A stretch of DNA of 64,000 nt, taken from the NCBI GenBank assembly GCA_937949615.1, contig CALEDQ010000008.1:992001-1056000 (forward strand), given 5' to 3'. Source of the DNA: an uncultured bacterium. Its GTDB lineage: Bacteria > Muiribacteriota > Ozemobacteria > Ozemobacterales > Ozemobacteraceae. The position numbers were made by a program, and so were the translations under genes. The notes under the pieces are model-generated. The model had not been told where the DNA came from and did no database searches. It worked only from the letters and a program-made list of their open reading frames with translations. This document shows positions 17,914 to 26,606 of this stretch, in pieces. Numbering within the stretch: position 1 is the stretch's first letter; each line of letters opens with the position of its first letter.

Positions 17914-19152
17914 TCACTTTGTCTCTTTCATCGCATTCAGAAAACTCTGAAAAACCGTGCGACAAACCCGTTTGCGAATCATCGCCCGGTCGCCAGGCCA
18001 ATCGACAAAAGCAGCACTTTCGCCATTTGGTCCGGAAACAGCGACCCATGCTGTACCAGGGCTTTTGCCCTCAAGAGGTGCCGGGCCGGCAACTCCGGTG
18101 GTCGCCAGACCCCAGTCTGTCTGAAACATTTTTTTTGCCGCAACGGCCATGGCAACTGCAACCTCGGCAGATACAACACCGTGCTGCCTGATCAAAGAAG
18201 CGTCAACGCCGGCTCGAATTTTGACTTCATTGGCATAAGCTGTCAAAGAACCTCTGAAACAACTGCTGATTCCGGGGCAATCCGTGATCTCTGCAGCAAG
18301 CACACCGCCGGAAACGGATTCCATGCAGGAAAAGGTCTGACCACGACCGTCAAGTATCTTTTTGATTGCTGAAACGACAGTTTCATCATCGCAGCCAAAA
18401 ATCCACGGGGCGAGAATCAGTTCTATCTCACGAATAACAGGCTCAGCCACGGCACGGGCCCGATCTGTGCTTTCGGCAGCCGCAGCGATACGAATGTCGA
18501 CGCCGCTGTTACGGGCATAAGTACCGATTCCGGGAGAATCGAGACGGGTAAAATCTTTGATCCGTTCTGCCAGATCTGACTCACCAATGCCGATTGTATG
18601 CAGAGTGCGGTGGTACAGCACCCGCCCTGAAGCCGGCAGCAGTTTTTCGACCTGTTCGCACCACATGCGTGTCAGTTCATTCGGTGGCCCGGGAAGCGCC
18701 ACAATGATTTTACCGCTCTTGTTCACATACCAGCCGGGAGCTGTACCAACCGGGTTGGCAAGCGCACCCGCACTTTTGATCAGCCATGCCTGTTTTTTAT
18801 TGCCTTCGGGCATGGCACGCTTTCTGGCGGCAAATTTTGCCTCAAGGTCTTTCAACAAAGCGTCATCAATATATGGCTCTTCGTTCACAGCAGCAGCAAT
18901 CGCCTCTCTCGTCAGATCATCGTCGGTCGGGCCGAGGCCGCCACACAGAACCAGCAGGTCGGAACGCGTCAACGCTTCTTTCACTGCCGCAACCAGACGT
19001 TCAAGATTGTCGCCAAGTGTCTGACGACGATAGACGAATATTCCGAGGTCGCGCAGCCGTTCGCCAAGAAACGCGGCATTGGTGTCGATTATTTCGCCAA
19101 GCAACAGTTCGGTTCCAACACTGATCATTTCAGCAATTAGTGGTTTTTTCAT
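17914..19152 (-). CDS. cinA: CinA: MoaB-like domain plus NMN amidohydrolase domain
   Basis: At 412 residues this has the normal two-domain length. The N-terminal MoaB/MogA-like part (1-170) shows EMISVGTELLLGEIIDTNAA and LVLCGGLGPTDDDLTREAIA; the C-terminal PncC-like part (about 250-410) shows SCMESVSGGVLAAEIT, FRGSLTAYANEVKIRAGV and ATTGVAGPAP. Family members recycle nicotinamide mononucleotide and hydrolyse ADP-ribose. The usual AESCTGG is MESVSGG, so the catalytic Ser is shifted or replaced and deamidase activity is less certain. AGGGGGCC precedes the ATG. Confidence 0.93.
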   Translation of the reverse strand: MKKPLIAEMISVGTELLLGEIIDTNAAFLGERLRDLGIFVYRRQTLGDNLERLVAAVKEALTRSDLLVLCGGLGPTDDDLTREAIAAAVNEEPYIDDALLKDLEAKFAARKRAMPEGNKKQAWLIKSAGALANPVGTAPGWYVNKSGKIIVALPGPPNELTRMWCEQVEKLLPASGRVLYHRTLHTIGIGESDLAERIKDFTRLDSPGIGTYARNSGVDIRIAAAAESTDRARAVAEPVIREIELILAPWIFGCDDETVVSAIKKILDGRGQTFSCMESVSGGVLAAEITDCPGISSCFRGSLTAYANEVKIRAGVDASLIRQHGVVSAEVAVAMAVAAKKMFQTDWGLATTGVAGPAPLEGKSPGTAWVAVSGPNGESAAFVDWPGDRAMIRKRVCRTVFQSFLNAMKETK

Positions 19153-19178
19153 CAGGCCCCCTGCTAATCTTGCGGTAT

Positions 19179-21044
19179 CTATTCCTGCTTTTTCTCAGGC
19201 TGCGGCACAGCATTCTGTGCCAGTTTTCTTTCGAGTTCAGCCCGATCACGGGTTTTGTTCATTGCTTCTTCAGACGCAATCACACCGTTCTTCACCAGCT
19301 GGCAGAGATCATCATTGAGCAGCCGGTTGCCCTTTGCCTGAGCGGTCAGCATGGCATTAGGCAGCATATATGACTTGCCGGTGCGAATAAGATTGGCCAT
19401 CGCCGGATCAACGATCATTATCTCGAATGCCGGCACACAGCCTCTGGTAACTCGGCGACAGAGAGTCTGGCAGACTACCCCGAGCAGATTGTCGGCCAGG
19501 AACATGCGAATCTGGTTCTGTGACTCGGCCGGAAAATTATCGACTACTCGATCGATGGTGCTGGCAGCAGTAGCAGTATGCATGGTGGCAAAAACCAGAT
19601 GCCCGGTATTAGCGGTTTCTAGTGCCATCGCCATGGTTTCATTATCTCTGATCTCACCAACCATCACCACATCTGGGTTTTCACGCAGACCGGCCCGCAG
19701 GGCCTTGGCAAAACTACGGGTATGTACACCGACCTCACGCTGATTAACCAGCGCTTTCAGGCTGCCGTGCACGAATTCAATCGGATCTTCAATTGTCAGA
19801 ATATGGCACTTGCGGTGGCGATTTACCCAGTCGATCATTGCCGACATGGTTGTCGACTTGCCGCTGCCAGTTGGTCCGGTCACCAGCACCAGCCCTTTTG
19901 GCTGCGTGCAGAAGCTCGTGAGAATTTCGGGCAGCCCCAACGCCTCGAGTGAAGAAATTTCACCGGGAATATACCTAAAAACAGCGCTGATCCCGTTGTG
20001 ATCGCGCAACAGATTAACTCTGAATCTGAACCCTTCGCAGGTCGAATAGGCAAAATCTTCATCACAGCTCTCGACAAAAGCATCGAGAACCTCGTTGCGC
20101 GCCAGTGGGCGCAACATTTCAAGAACTTCTTCGGGCCCTGATTTGCGCGTTCCAGGCACTTCGACAATTTCACCGTCAATACGCCAGCGGGGCACCTGCC
20201 CGGCCGAAAGGTAAAGGTCCGAGCCCTTTTCATTTACCAGACGACGCAGCACTTCGTCGATAAAACATAGATTTTCACGTCTGGTAACCTCTTCAACCGG
20301 CTGAAGCGGTGGCGGTAACGGCTGACCGGCGTCGCTTTCAAGATTTTTTCTGATCAGGCTGGCAAAAAATTCCGGGTCAAAATAGATGGGCCTGATATCA
20401 AAATCTTCGGGCAAAATCTGGTCGATGGCTTCGAGTTGTTCGCGGTCAACCGGCTCGCAATGAGCGATCAACAAATAGCTGGCAACCCTTTTAACCGGCA
20501 GAACCCGGTGTTTTTTGAGAAAACCTTCAGGAAAAAGTTTGATCAGAGAACTGTCGATGTCGGGTGTTCTGCTGCGATTTTCAATAAAGGCCGGGTAAGC
20601 CTGCGAACTGCGAATTTTCTGACTGATCGACGGAATAAGTGGAATATAAATACCCGGAATCGCCAGAATATGCTCATGAAAAACTTTTGCTGAAAAGGCG
20701 ATAACCGCCAGCTGCCCCCGCGCAAAACAGGAATAAGAGTGCGGCTCATTCTGAATCATGGCCATCTCACCGACCAGCTGGCCGCGGGTCAATCTGACTA
20801 TTTCCATGCCGTCGTTTCGATCATCGAGAACGACAGAAACTTCACCTTTGACGATTACAAGAAAAAATTCGGGCAAAGAACCGGCACTGATAACCTTTTC
20901 GCCCTCTTCGAAGGTCAGAACTTCACCGGCAAGATCGACCAGCTCGTTGAGCTGGTCTTCGCCAAGAAACGCGAACATGCCGGCCAGGCCGAGCTTCTTG
21001 CAGGAAAGCGCCTTCAGCTCATTATCAATTTCGAACTTTTTCAT
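19179..21044 (-). CDS. Cyclic-nucleotide-binding domain fused to a PilT-like retraction ATPase
   Basis: A 621-residue fusion. Residues 10-140 are a cNMP-binding domain (VISAGSLPEFFLVIVKGEVS, then GQLVGEMAMIQNEPHSYSCFA). Residues 160-235 resemble an MshEN/GspE N-terminal domain (VLPVKRVASYLLIAHCEPVD). Residues 265-600 are a PilT-type hexameric ATPase: Walker A GPTGSGKSTT, acidic box TIEDPIEFVH, Walker B PDVVMVGEIRD and the histidine motif TGHLVFATMHT. PilT relatives retract type IV pili. The cNMP domain suggests direct control by a cyclic nucleotide; the phosphate-cassette Arg is not evident (PHSYS), so binding needs testing. It leads the cinA-thpR unit, 26 nt before cinA. Confidence 0.88.
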   Translation of the reverse strand: MKKFEIDNELKALSCKKLGLAGMFAFLGEDQLNELVDLAGEVLTFEEGEKVISAGSLPEFFLVIVKGEVSVVLDDRNDGMEIVRLTRGQLVGEMAMIQNEPHSYSCFARGQLAVIAFSAKVFHEHILAIPGIYIPLIPSISQKIRSSQAYPAFIENRSRTPDIDSSLIKLFPEGFLKKHRVLPVKRVASYLLIAHCEPVDREQLEAIDQILPEDFDIRPIYFDPEFFASLIRKNLESDAGQPLPPPLQPVEEVTRRENLCFIDEVLRRLVNEKGSDLYLSAGQVPRWRIDGEIVEVPGTRKSGPEEVLEMLRPLARNEVLDAFVESCDEDFAYSTCEGFRFRVNLLRDHNGISAVFRYIPGEISSLEALGLPEILTSFCTQPKGLVLVTGPTGSGKSTTMSAMIDWVNRHRKCHILTIEDPIEFVHGSLKALVNQREVGVHTRSFAKALRAGLRENPDVVMVGEIRDNETMAMALETANTGHLVFATMHTATAASTIDRVVDNFPAESQNQIRMFLADNLLGVVCQTLCRRVTRGCVPAFEIMIVDPAMANLIRTGKSYMLPNAMLTAQAKGNRLLNDDLCQLVKNGVIASEEAMNKTRDRAELERKLAQNAVPQPEKKQE

Positions 21045-21145
21045 CAGACACTCTTCATGACAGGTAGTGGTCTTCTATTTCCTGATCACAGTCTAACGTA
21101 AAAAAGCCGGGTTTAAAAGAAAATTTGCTGCCGCTTTCAGAAAAT

Positions 21146-21176
21146 AAAAAAGGGCGCCATCTGAGCGCCCTTTTTT
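21146..21176. terminator. Bidirectional terminator
   Basis: GGGCGC and GCGCCC form a stem extended by A6/T6 flanks. It lies 17 nt past the stop of the minus-strand DUF4105-like gene (21193) and can act in either direction. Confidence 0.88.
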
Positions 21177-21192
21177 ATTTTCTGCCTTTAAT

Positions 21193-22236
21193 TCAGCGGA
21201 AAAGCTGGGAAGGATCAGCAAAAAAGTTTTCGGCAGTGACCGCCGGGAATTCTTTCCCGATCAGGCCTTTGCCCTGCAGATACTTCGGCACCATGGTCGG
21301 CATTGTGGCCCTGACGTTGTAGATCATGCTTGGGATGGTCCAGAAGCGCAATTTCTTGTCGCCAACCTTGCTCATGAGCACAAGAAGGTTATTGGTGCAG
21401 TTGTTGCGGGTGGTGTGATAGAATTCGCCGGAACGATTGACGCCAGCCTGTCTGACAGATTCAAGCAGCAGTTTCTGGTTCTGTTCGGCAGAAAATTTGA
21501 TCGGGTAAACAATAAGCTTCTTGGTATCGAAATGACAGGTCTCGGCAGCGTAGTCTTCCCAGCTGGTGAGCAGCCAGATGATACCGAAAGTCTTTTTCAG
21601 GCCTTCTTTAAGCGAATAATTCTGGTCTTTGCGCTGATAAGCCTCTATGCTCAGCACCAGCCCTTTTGATTCGTTGCCGTTCTCATCGACCATGCCGCCT
21701 TTTTTGAAGGTGAACAGCATCAGACAATGGGCAGCAATCCATTCAGGCGGAAAAGGCTTCTTGATAAAATAAGAACCTTCGAGAAGGTCGGGTCTGATTT
21801 TTACAGTGCGCCAGGCAAATTCAGTTTCGCCGGCCGCATTTTTATCTTTGAGGCGACTCCAGCGAACATTTTTAATGATCGTTTCTTTTTCGGAGAGTTT
21901 GCTTATCTGCACCGGCTTCTGATAGTTCTTGTATGGAAGCGGGTCTTTGACTTCAATGCGCTTTTCGAAGGGGCGAACGGCTTTGACTGCAAGCTGCGTC
22001 AGCTGAATCGAATCTTTGGCAACACCATCGATCTGAACCAGCTGCCCGTCGTATTTTTTTGCTTCACCGGCAGAGATTTCGAGGGTAAAAACCCGGCAGT
22101 CATCGGTAGTGAAAACTACTGAATCGTCGCGGACATCGAGCATACCATTGAGTCGATAGAAAGAACCAGCCCAGACCGGCACTGCCGCAACGGCCAGAAC
22201 AACAGCCAAAAGAGCCTGCAGAATTTTTTTATTCAT
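21193..22236 (-). CDS. Exported DUF4105/Lnb-like protein
   Basis: A 347-residue protein with a signal peptide ending PVWAG. Residues 25-110 form a small beta domain. The C-terminal part carries the hallmark of DUF4105 (Lnb N-terminal periplasmic) proteins: TSWEDYAAETCHFD, FYHTTRNNCTNNLLVLM and a closing region rich in Pro/Tyr. In that family the Asn-Asn-Cys motif resembles a cysteine peptidase or acyltransferase centre. The substrate is unknown. The family call rests on this motif and general layout. Confidence 0.65.
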   Translation of the reverse strand: MNKKILQALLAVVLAVAAVPVWAGSFYRLNGMLDVRDDSVVFTTDDCRVFTLEISAGEAKKYDGQLVQIDGVAKDSIQLTQLAVKAVRPFEKRIEVKDPLPYKNYQKPVQISKLSEKETIIKNVRWSRLKDKNAAGETEFAWRTVKIRPDLLEGSYFIKKPFPPEWIAAHCLMLFTFKKGGMVDENGNESKGLVLSIEAYQRKDQNYSLKEGLKKTFGIIWLLTSWEDYAAETCHFDTKKLIVYPIKFSAEQNQKLLLESVRQAGVNRSGEFYHTTRNNCTNNLLVLMSKVGDKKLRFWTIPSMIYNVRATMPTMVPKYLQGKGLIGKEFPAVTAENFFADPSQLFR

Positions 22237-22397
22237 TTATGTACCCCATCTTCGTGCGGATTAGTCTAATTATAACGTCACACCCAACATCCCGCAATAC
22301 CTGCCGGCATTCTTTCGGCCGGGCAATAATTGCGTGCTGGAAAAAATCAGGGCGGTCTGTTATATTTCTGCTGCCAGATTGGCGCAGGAGACCATAA

Positions 22398-23432
22398 ATG
22401 TCGGGCATATTGATAATCAGACTCAAAGGGCTTGGTGACATAGTTCACCTGATACCGGTTCTGCGCATGCTGCGGCAGCAGCGCCCGGATGAAACGATCG
22501 GCCTTCTCTGCCAGAAGCCTTTTGGGCAGATTGTTCCGCCCGAACTCAAAATCAGAATTTTTGAACTGCCAAACCACGCCGGGCTCGCCGACACTTTCAG
22601 ACTGATCCGCGATCTGCGCCGCTGCCGGTTTGAAAAGCTTTTCGATCTTTTCGCCAACCCCAGAACTGCAGTTATCAGCCTTTTAAGCGGCATCAACGAG
22701 CGTTACGGCTTCGATTACCGAATCCGTCGCCACGCCTACACGCGAACCTTCTCGCCTGCCAACCCGAACCGCCACCTGATGTATCTTTTCGGCGAATTTT
22801 TTGCCCATTTCGGGATCACGGGTGAACTCGAGTTTCCGAATCTGGCATGGCCAGAAAAGGTCAGAGCAAACGCACGAAATGCCATCAGCAATGATTTTAA
22901 CGGGCAACGACCGCTGCTGGGCATCAACCCGCATACCACATACATGTCGAAAGCCTGGCCCGAAGAATACTGGGTCGAACTTATCAAACTCTGGTTCGAA
23001 AAGACTGGCAGGAGGGCTCTGGTTACCTGGGGCCCCGGTGAAAGGGAAGTGGCAGAACGCATAGTGAAAGAAGCCGGCAGGGAGCGGGCATATGTGCATG
23101 CCCCCGTGCGCATCGATGAATTTGCTGCCCTGCTTGCCGACCTCGATCTTTTTGTAACTTCAGACACCGGCCCGATGAATATTGCCTGGGCGGTCAACAC
23201 ACCCGTGGTTGCACTTTTCGGCCCAACCACCCGCGAAGCGGTCATGCCCAGAGGGGCAAGCCACCTTTCGCTTTTCAATGAAGAACTGCGTTGTCTGCAG
23301 TGCCACCTCGAAGTATGTTCGCACAAAACCTGCATGTGGTCGATGAAACCACAGATGGTGCTCGATAAAATTCTTGCCGGATACGACCTCAGCAACACCA
23401 GGAAACCAGATGCACAAAGCAATATTTCTTGA
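22398..23432 (+). CDS. Glycosyltransferase family 9, heptosyltransferase-like
   Basis: A 344-residue GT-B enzyme with the family 9 pattern: N-terminal IIRLKGLGDIVHLIPVLRML, a linker with LLGINPHTTYMSKAWPEEYW, and the C-terminal nucleotide-sugar site DLFVTSDTGPMNIAWAVNTP followed by ALFGPTTREAVMP. Known members add heptose or a related sugar to lipopolysaccharide core. Four Cys near the end (CLQCHLEVCSHKTC) match the cysteine cluster seen in many heptosyltransferases. GmhB overlaps its 3' end by 23 nt, which supports a heptose-related role. Confidence 0.9.
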   Translation: MSGILIIRLKGLGDIVHLIPVLRMLRQQRPDETIGLLCQKPFGQIVPPELKIRIFELPNHAGLADTFRLIRDLRRCRFEKLFDLFANPRTAVISLLSGINERYGFDYRIRRHAYTRTFSPANPNRHLMYLFGEFFAHFGITGELEFPNLAWPEKVRANARNAISNDFNGQRPLLGINPHTTYMSKAWPEEYWVELIKLWFEKTGRRALVTWGPGEREVAERIVKEAGRERAYVHAPVRIDEFAALLADLDLFVTSDTGPMNIAWAVNTPVVALFGPTTREAVMPRGASHLSLFNEELRCLQCHLEVCSHKTCMWSMKPQMVLDKILAGYDLSNTRKPDAQSNIS

Positions 23433-23946
23433 CCGCGACGGCACCTTGAACCCCGACCCCGGTTATATTTCCAACCCTGACGATTTCAATCTGTATGAAG
23501 GCGTTGCCGAAGCCTTGTCTCGACTGCAGCAGGCCGGCTTTCTTCTGATTCTGATCACCAACCAGTCGGGAATTGCCCGCGGTCTGATAACGCCAGAACA
23601 ACTCGTCAATATTCACGCAAAAATGCAGGCACAGCTTGCCAGAGCCGGCGCCAGAATCGATGCCATCTATCATTGCCCGCATCACCCCGATTTTCCTTAT
23701 AAAGATGGTCTGGCAGAATGTGATTGCCGTAAACCCCAGCCTGGAATGGTTTTACGAGCCATCAAAGAGCATGATATAGACCCGGCCGCCTCGTATGTTG
23801 TCGGTGACCGCAGTTCAGATATAAAAATCGGCCTGAAAACCGGTATCACGCCAATACTGATTGGCCCACAACCCATGTCGGGCTTCGAACAGGTCGCGAC
23901 ATTCAGCAGTTTAGGCGCCGCGGCAGACTGGATACTGAGCCGTTAA
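23410..23946 (+). CDS. gmhB: D-glycero-beta-D-manno-heptose-1,7-bisphosphate 7-phosphatase GmhB
   Basis: I place the start at ATG 23410 (MHKAIFLDRDGTLNPDPGYI), preceded by AGGAAA, rather than an upstream frame opening at 23374. The 178-residue HAD phosphatase shows motif I FLDRDGT, motif II ILITNQSGIARG, the zinc loop CPHHP...CDCRKP and motif III VVGDRSSDIKIGLKTG. Those features are diagnostic for GmhB and the related histidinol-phosphate phosphatases. The enzyme removes the 7-phosphate in ADP-heptose synthesis. Overlap with the glycosyltransferase implies translational coupling. The other ADP-heptose genes are not in the window. Confidence 0.88.
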   Translation: MHKAIFLDRDGTLNPDPGYISNPDDFNLYEGVAEALSRLQQAGFLLILITNQSGIARGLITPEQLVNIHAKMQAQLARAGARIDAIYHCPHHPDFPYKDGLAECDCRKPQPGMVLRAIKEHDIDPAASYVVGDRSSDIKIGLKTGITPILIGPQPMSGFEQVATFSSLGAAADWILSR

Positions 23947-23953
23947 TTTATCG

Positions 23954-23981
23954 TTGACTTTTGCCGCCGCGCCTTTATAAT
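23954..23981 (+). promoter_or_regulatory. Strong sigma-70 promoter of the nucleotide transporter
   Basis: TTGACT (23954-23959), a 16-nt spacer and a perfect TATAAT (23976-23981) stand 31 nt upstream of the TTG start at 24013. This is the best sigma-70 match in the window. Confidence 0.75.
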
Positions 23982-24012
23982 GGGCGCACCATTGCAATTA
24001 AGGTAAGCGATC

Positions 24013-25569
24013 TTGAACTCAGCAGAATCGGGCGAAGAACAAAGGCATAATTCAGACAAAAGCAGTGAAACAAAGGTTACACTGGTATCACTCGCCTACT
24101 TTTTCTTCGTAATCTGCTCATATTACGTCATCAAGCCGATTCGCGAAAGCCTGGCCCTTGAACTGGGAGCCGAAAACATTCCGCTTCTCAACATCACTTC
24201 GATGGCCAGTCTCGTGATCGTCAATGCCGCTTACAGCCTGATCGTCGGGCACTTCAAGCGCGATATCTTCATTCCGTTCATCACCAGATTTTTTGCCGTC
24301 AGCCTGTTGGGATTCTGGGTAATTTTTTCTTTTATGATACCGATTCCAGGCTCTGAACCGGCCAGTCTCACCGCTTCGTCAGCCAGTATTGCCGCTGAAT
24401 CCCAGGTTGAAACGACCGCAGCAACCGCAGAGATGCCCGCTAAGCCAGGCATAACCGAGGCGACCGGCAACGCTGTTCCCGGCATTGCCGAAAGCGAAGA
24501 CAAAAACCGCACCAGCACCTCAGAAACTCCTGAAACAAAGCCTTTAACAGGCAAAAAAAGAGAACTCACACTGTTCAAGGTTCTCGCAATCGGCATTTAT
24601 TACCTCTGGGTCAATATGTTTTCGCTGATGGCAGTAAGCATGTTCTGGTCGTTCATGAACGATGTTTTTTCGCTCGAACAGAGCAAGAGGCTATATGCGA
24701 TAATCGGTTATGGCGGCCTGATCGGCGGTCTGGCCGGCAGCGCCATGACTTCGCTGCTGGTTAAATATACCGGCACACCGAACCTTTTCATTCTCGCGAT
24801 CGTTCTGCTCTACCCGTCGATCTGGTGCATGCAGTACATTCACCGCAATCATTACCGGCCAGAAGGCATACCTGAGGCCGATAACCGGCCTGCCCGGCCC
24901 GCACACCCGCCCCGCCCCTGGGATGGCTTTATCGCCGTCAGTCGCAATCTGATCCTGATTCTGATGGCGCTCGAAATGTTTTTCTACACTTTTTCGACAA
25001 CCCTGTTTTCTCAGCAGTTCAACCATCTGCTGCAGACTGAACTGGCCGGTATAAACGCCAGAACCGCATTTGTGGCAGGCATTTATGGCTATATCAATAT
25101 CGTGTCGCTGCTGACGCAGTTTCTGGTAACCAGACTGACGATGATGCTGAAAAACCCGGTATACGGGCTTCTGATGCTGAATCTGATTCAGGTCATCGGC
25201 ACTGCCCTGATGCTGCGCAGCCCAAGCCTGACGATCATCAGCTGGACCATAATCAGTCGTTATGCCCTGAATTACTCGACCGGCAGGGTTCTGCGCGAAT
25301 TGATCTACATTCCGCTCGATCGCGAGGCCAAATACCAGGGAAAAGGCTTTATCGACACTGTGGTATTCAGATTCGGCGATGGACTCTCTTCGGCCGTAAT
25401 CTATGGCGGCCTGGCCTTCTTTTCATATGGAGTATGGATAGATTATTCAATTCTGGTGGTTATGGCTCTGCAATTTTATGTTATAATCAAAGCCTCGGGT
25501 CTCTATGCCGAACGACTGCGACAGACCCGCACCGGCGAAGTATCGCCTGCTGTAAACGAGGCTCAATGA
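24013..25569 (+). CDS. Npt1/Npt2 (TLC)-like nucleotide transporter
   Basis: A 518-residue membrane protein starting at TTG 24013, with AAGGTAAG upstream. About eleven or twelve membrane segments are visible. The N-terminal VSLAYFFFVICSYYVIKPIR and RESLALELGAENIPLLN are typical of the ATP/ADP translocase-like superfamily, and SMFWSFMNDVFSLEQSKRLY is another family phrase. A soluble Ala/Thr/Pro/Glu-rich loop (about 115-180) is inserted between two membrane segments. Members in intracellular bacteria exchange ATP for ADP; free-living relatives have unknown substrates. The family call is fairly firm, substrate unknown. Confidence 0.72.
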   Translation: MNSAESGEEQRHNSDKSSETKVTLVSLAYFFFVICSYYVIKPIRESLALELGAENIPLLNITSMASLVIVNAAYSLIVGHFKRDIFIPFITRFFAVSLLGFWVIFSFMIPIPGSEPASLTASSASIAAESQVETTAATAEMPAKPGITEATGNAVPGIAESEDKNRTSTSETPETKPLTGKKRELTLFKVLAIGIYYLWVNMFSLMAVSMFWSFMNDVFSLEQSKRLYAIIGYGGLIGGLAGSAMTSLLVKYTGTPNLFILAIVLLYPSIWCMQYIHRNHYRPEGIPEADNRPARPAHPPRPWDGFIAVSRNLILILMALEMFFYTFSTTLFSQQFNHLLQTELAGINARTAFVAGIYGYINIVSLLTQFLVTRLTMMLKNPVYGLLMLNLIQVIGTALMLRSPSLTIISWTIISRYALNYSTGRVLRELIYIPLDREAKYQGKGFIDTVVFRFGDGLSSAVIYGGLAFFSYGVWIDYSILVVMALQFYVIIKASGLYAERLRQTRTGEVSPAVNEAQ

Positions 25570-25594
25570 CCGATAAAATTTTCCGGAGGAAATA

Positions 25595-26506
25595 ATGAGC
25601 GTTAAAATGATCGTTGTTGGTTCTATCGCCTATGATTCACTGCAGACCCCCAAAGGCAAACGCGAGAGAGCCCTGGGTGGCTCAGCCATCTACTTTTCTA
25701 CCGTTGCCAGCTATTTTACCAAAGTTGGTCTGGTGGGCGTCGCCGGCAAGGATTTTGAAGATGCGCATGTAAGCTTTCTCAAAGATCACGGCGTTGATCT
25801 CGCCGGTTTCGACCGCAAAAAAGATGGAGAAACCTTTCACTGGGCCGGCAGCTATGGTGAAGACTTCGGCGATGCCACTACCCATGACACCCGCCTGAAT
25901 GTTTTCGAATCTTTCGATCCGCAGCTGCCCGAAGCCTATCGCAACGCCGAACTGGTTTTTCTCGGCAACATTCACCCGGCCCTGCAGCTGAAGGTCATCG
26001 AAAAGGTTAACAAGCCAAAAATCATCGCACTCGACACGATGAACCTCTGGATCAACACCACTCCTGATCTGCTGAAACAGGCGATCAAAAAAATCGACAT
26101 CCTGTTCATCAATTTTCAGGAAGCCCTGATGCTGGCCGGCGAGAAAAAATTCGCTCCGGCAGTGGCAAAGCTTCTGACCATGGGCCCAAAACGTATCATC
26201 GTCAAGCTGGGCGAACTCGGCGCCATGACCGCCACCAAAGACAGCCGTTTCTTCACGCCGGCGTTCCCGTGCCTCGACATCACCGACCCGACCGGGGCCG
26301 GCGACTCATTTGCCGGTGGCTTCATGGGCAGTCTGGCCCGCCACGGCAATTACACCGAAAACGGTTTCAGAACCAGCATGCTCTACGGCAGCGCCATGGG
26401 TTCGATCACCGTTGAAAACTTCAGCCTCGATTCTTACAAAAATCTCAAGTCTGAACTGATCGAAGAACGCTTCAAGGCACTCAAGGCAATGGTCACCGTC
26501 GAATAA
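25595..26506 (+). CDS. PfkB-family sugar or nucleoside kinase
   Basis: A 303-residue kinase with the glycine motif RALGGSAIYFSTVASYFTKV near residue 28 and the C-terminal PfkB signature DPTGAGDSFAGGFMGSLARH, which carries the catalytic Asp. GGAGG precedes the ATG. Known members phosphorylate ribose, fructose, adenosine and similar substrates using ATP. It lies 25 nt after the nucleotide transporter and converges on MTA phosphorylase, so a nucleoside or ribose-type substrate is plausible, but this is inference from context only. Confidence 0.85.
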   Translation: MSVKMIVVGSIAYDSLQTPKGKRERALGGSAIYFSTVASYFTKVGLVGVAGKDFEDAHVSFLKDHGVDLAGFDRKKDGETFHWAGSYGEDFGDATTHDTRLNVFESFDPQLPEAYRNAELVFLGNIHPALQLKVIEKVNKPKIIALDTMNLWINTTPDLLKQAIKKIDILFINFQEALMLAGEKKFAPAVAKLLTMGPKRIIVKLGELGAMTATKDSRFFTPAFPCLDITDPTGAGDSFAGGFMGSLARHGNYTENGFRTSMLYGSAMGSITVENFSLDSYKNLKSELIEERFKALKAMVTVE

Positions 26507-26531
26507 TTTTCAGACCGCGCCAGAAATATCG

Positions 26532-26565
26532 CAGGGGTTCAGCATGCTGAACCCCTGTTGTTTTT
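26532..26565 (+). terminator. Terminator of the PfkB kinase gene
   Basis: A perfect 12-bp stem, CAGGGGTTCAGC with GCTGAACCCCTG around a 2-nt centre, is followed by TTGTTTTT. It lies 25 nt past the stop at 26506. Its core resembles the next hairpin at 26576. Confidence 0.85.
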
Positions 26566-26575
26566 ACCGGCTTCA

Positions 26576-26601
26576 TAAGGGCTCAGTATGCTGAGCCCTT
26601 A
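26576..26601 (-). terminator. Second hairpin, probable 3' end of the MTA phosphorylase transcript
   Basis: An 11-bp stem, TAAGGGCTCAG with CTGAGCCCTTA, lies 5 nt beyond the minus-strand stop at 26607. No T run follows on the minus strand, so it may only stabilise the 3' end. It is a diverged copy of the hairpin at 26532. Confidence 0.5.
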
Positions 26602-26606
26602 CAATT

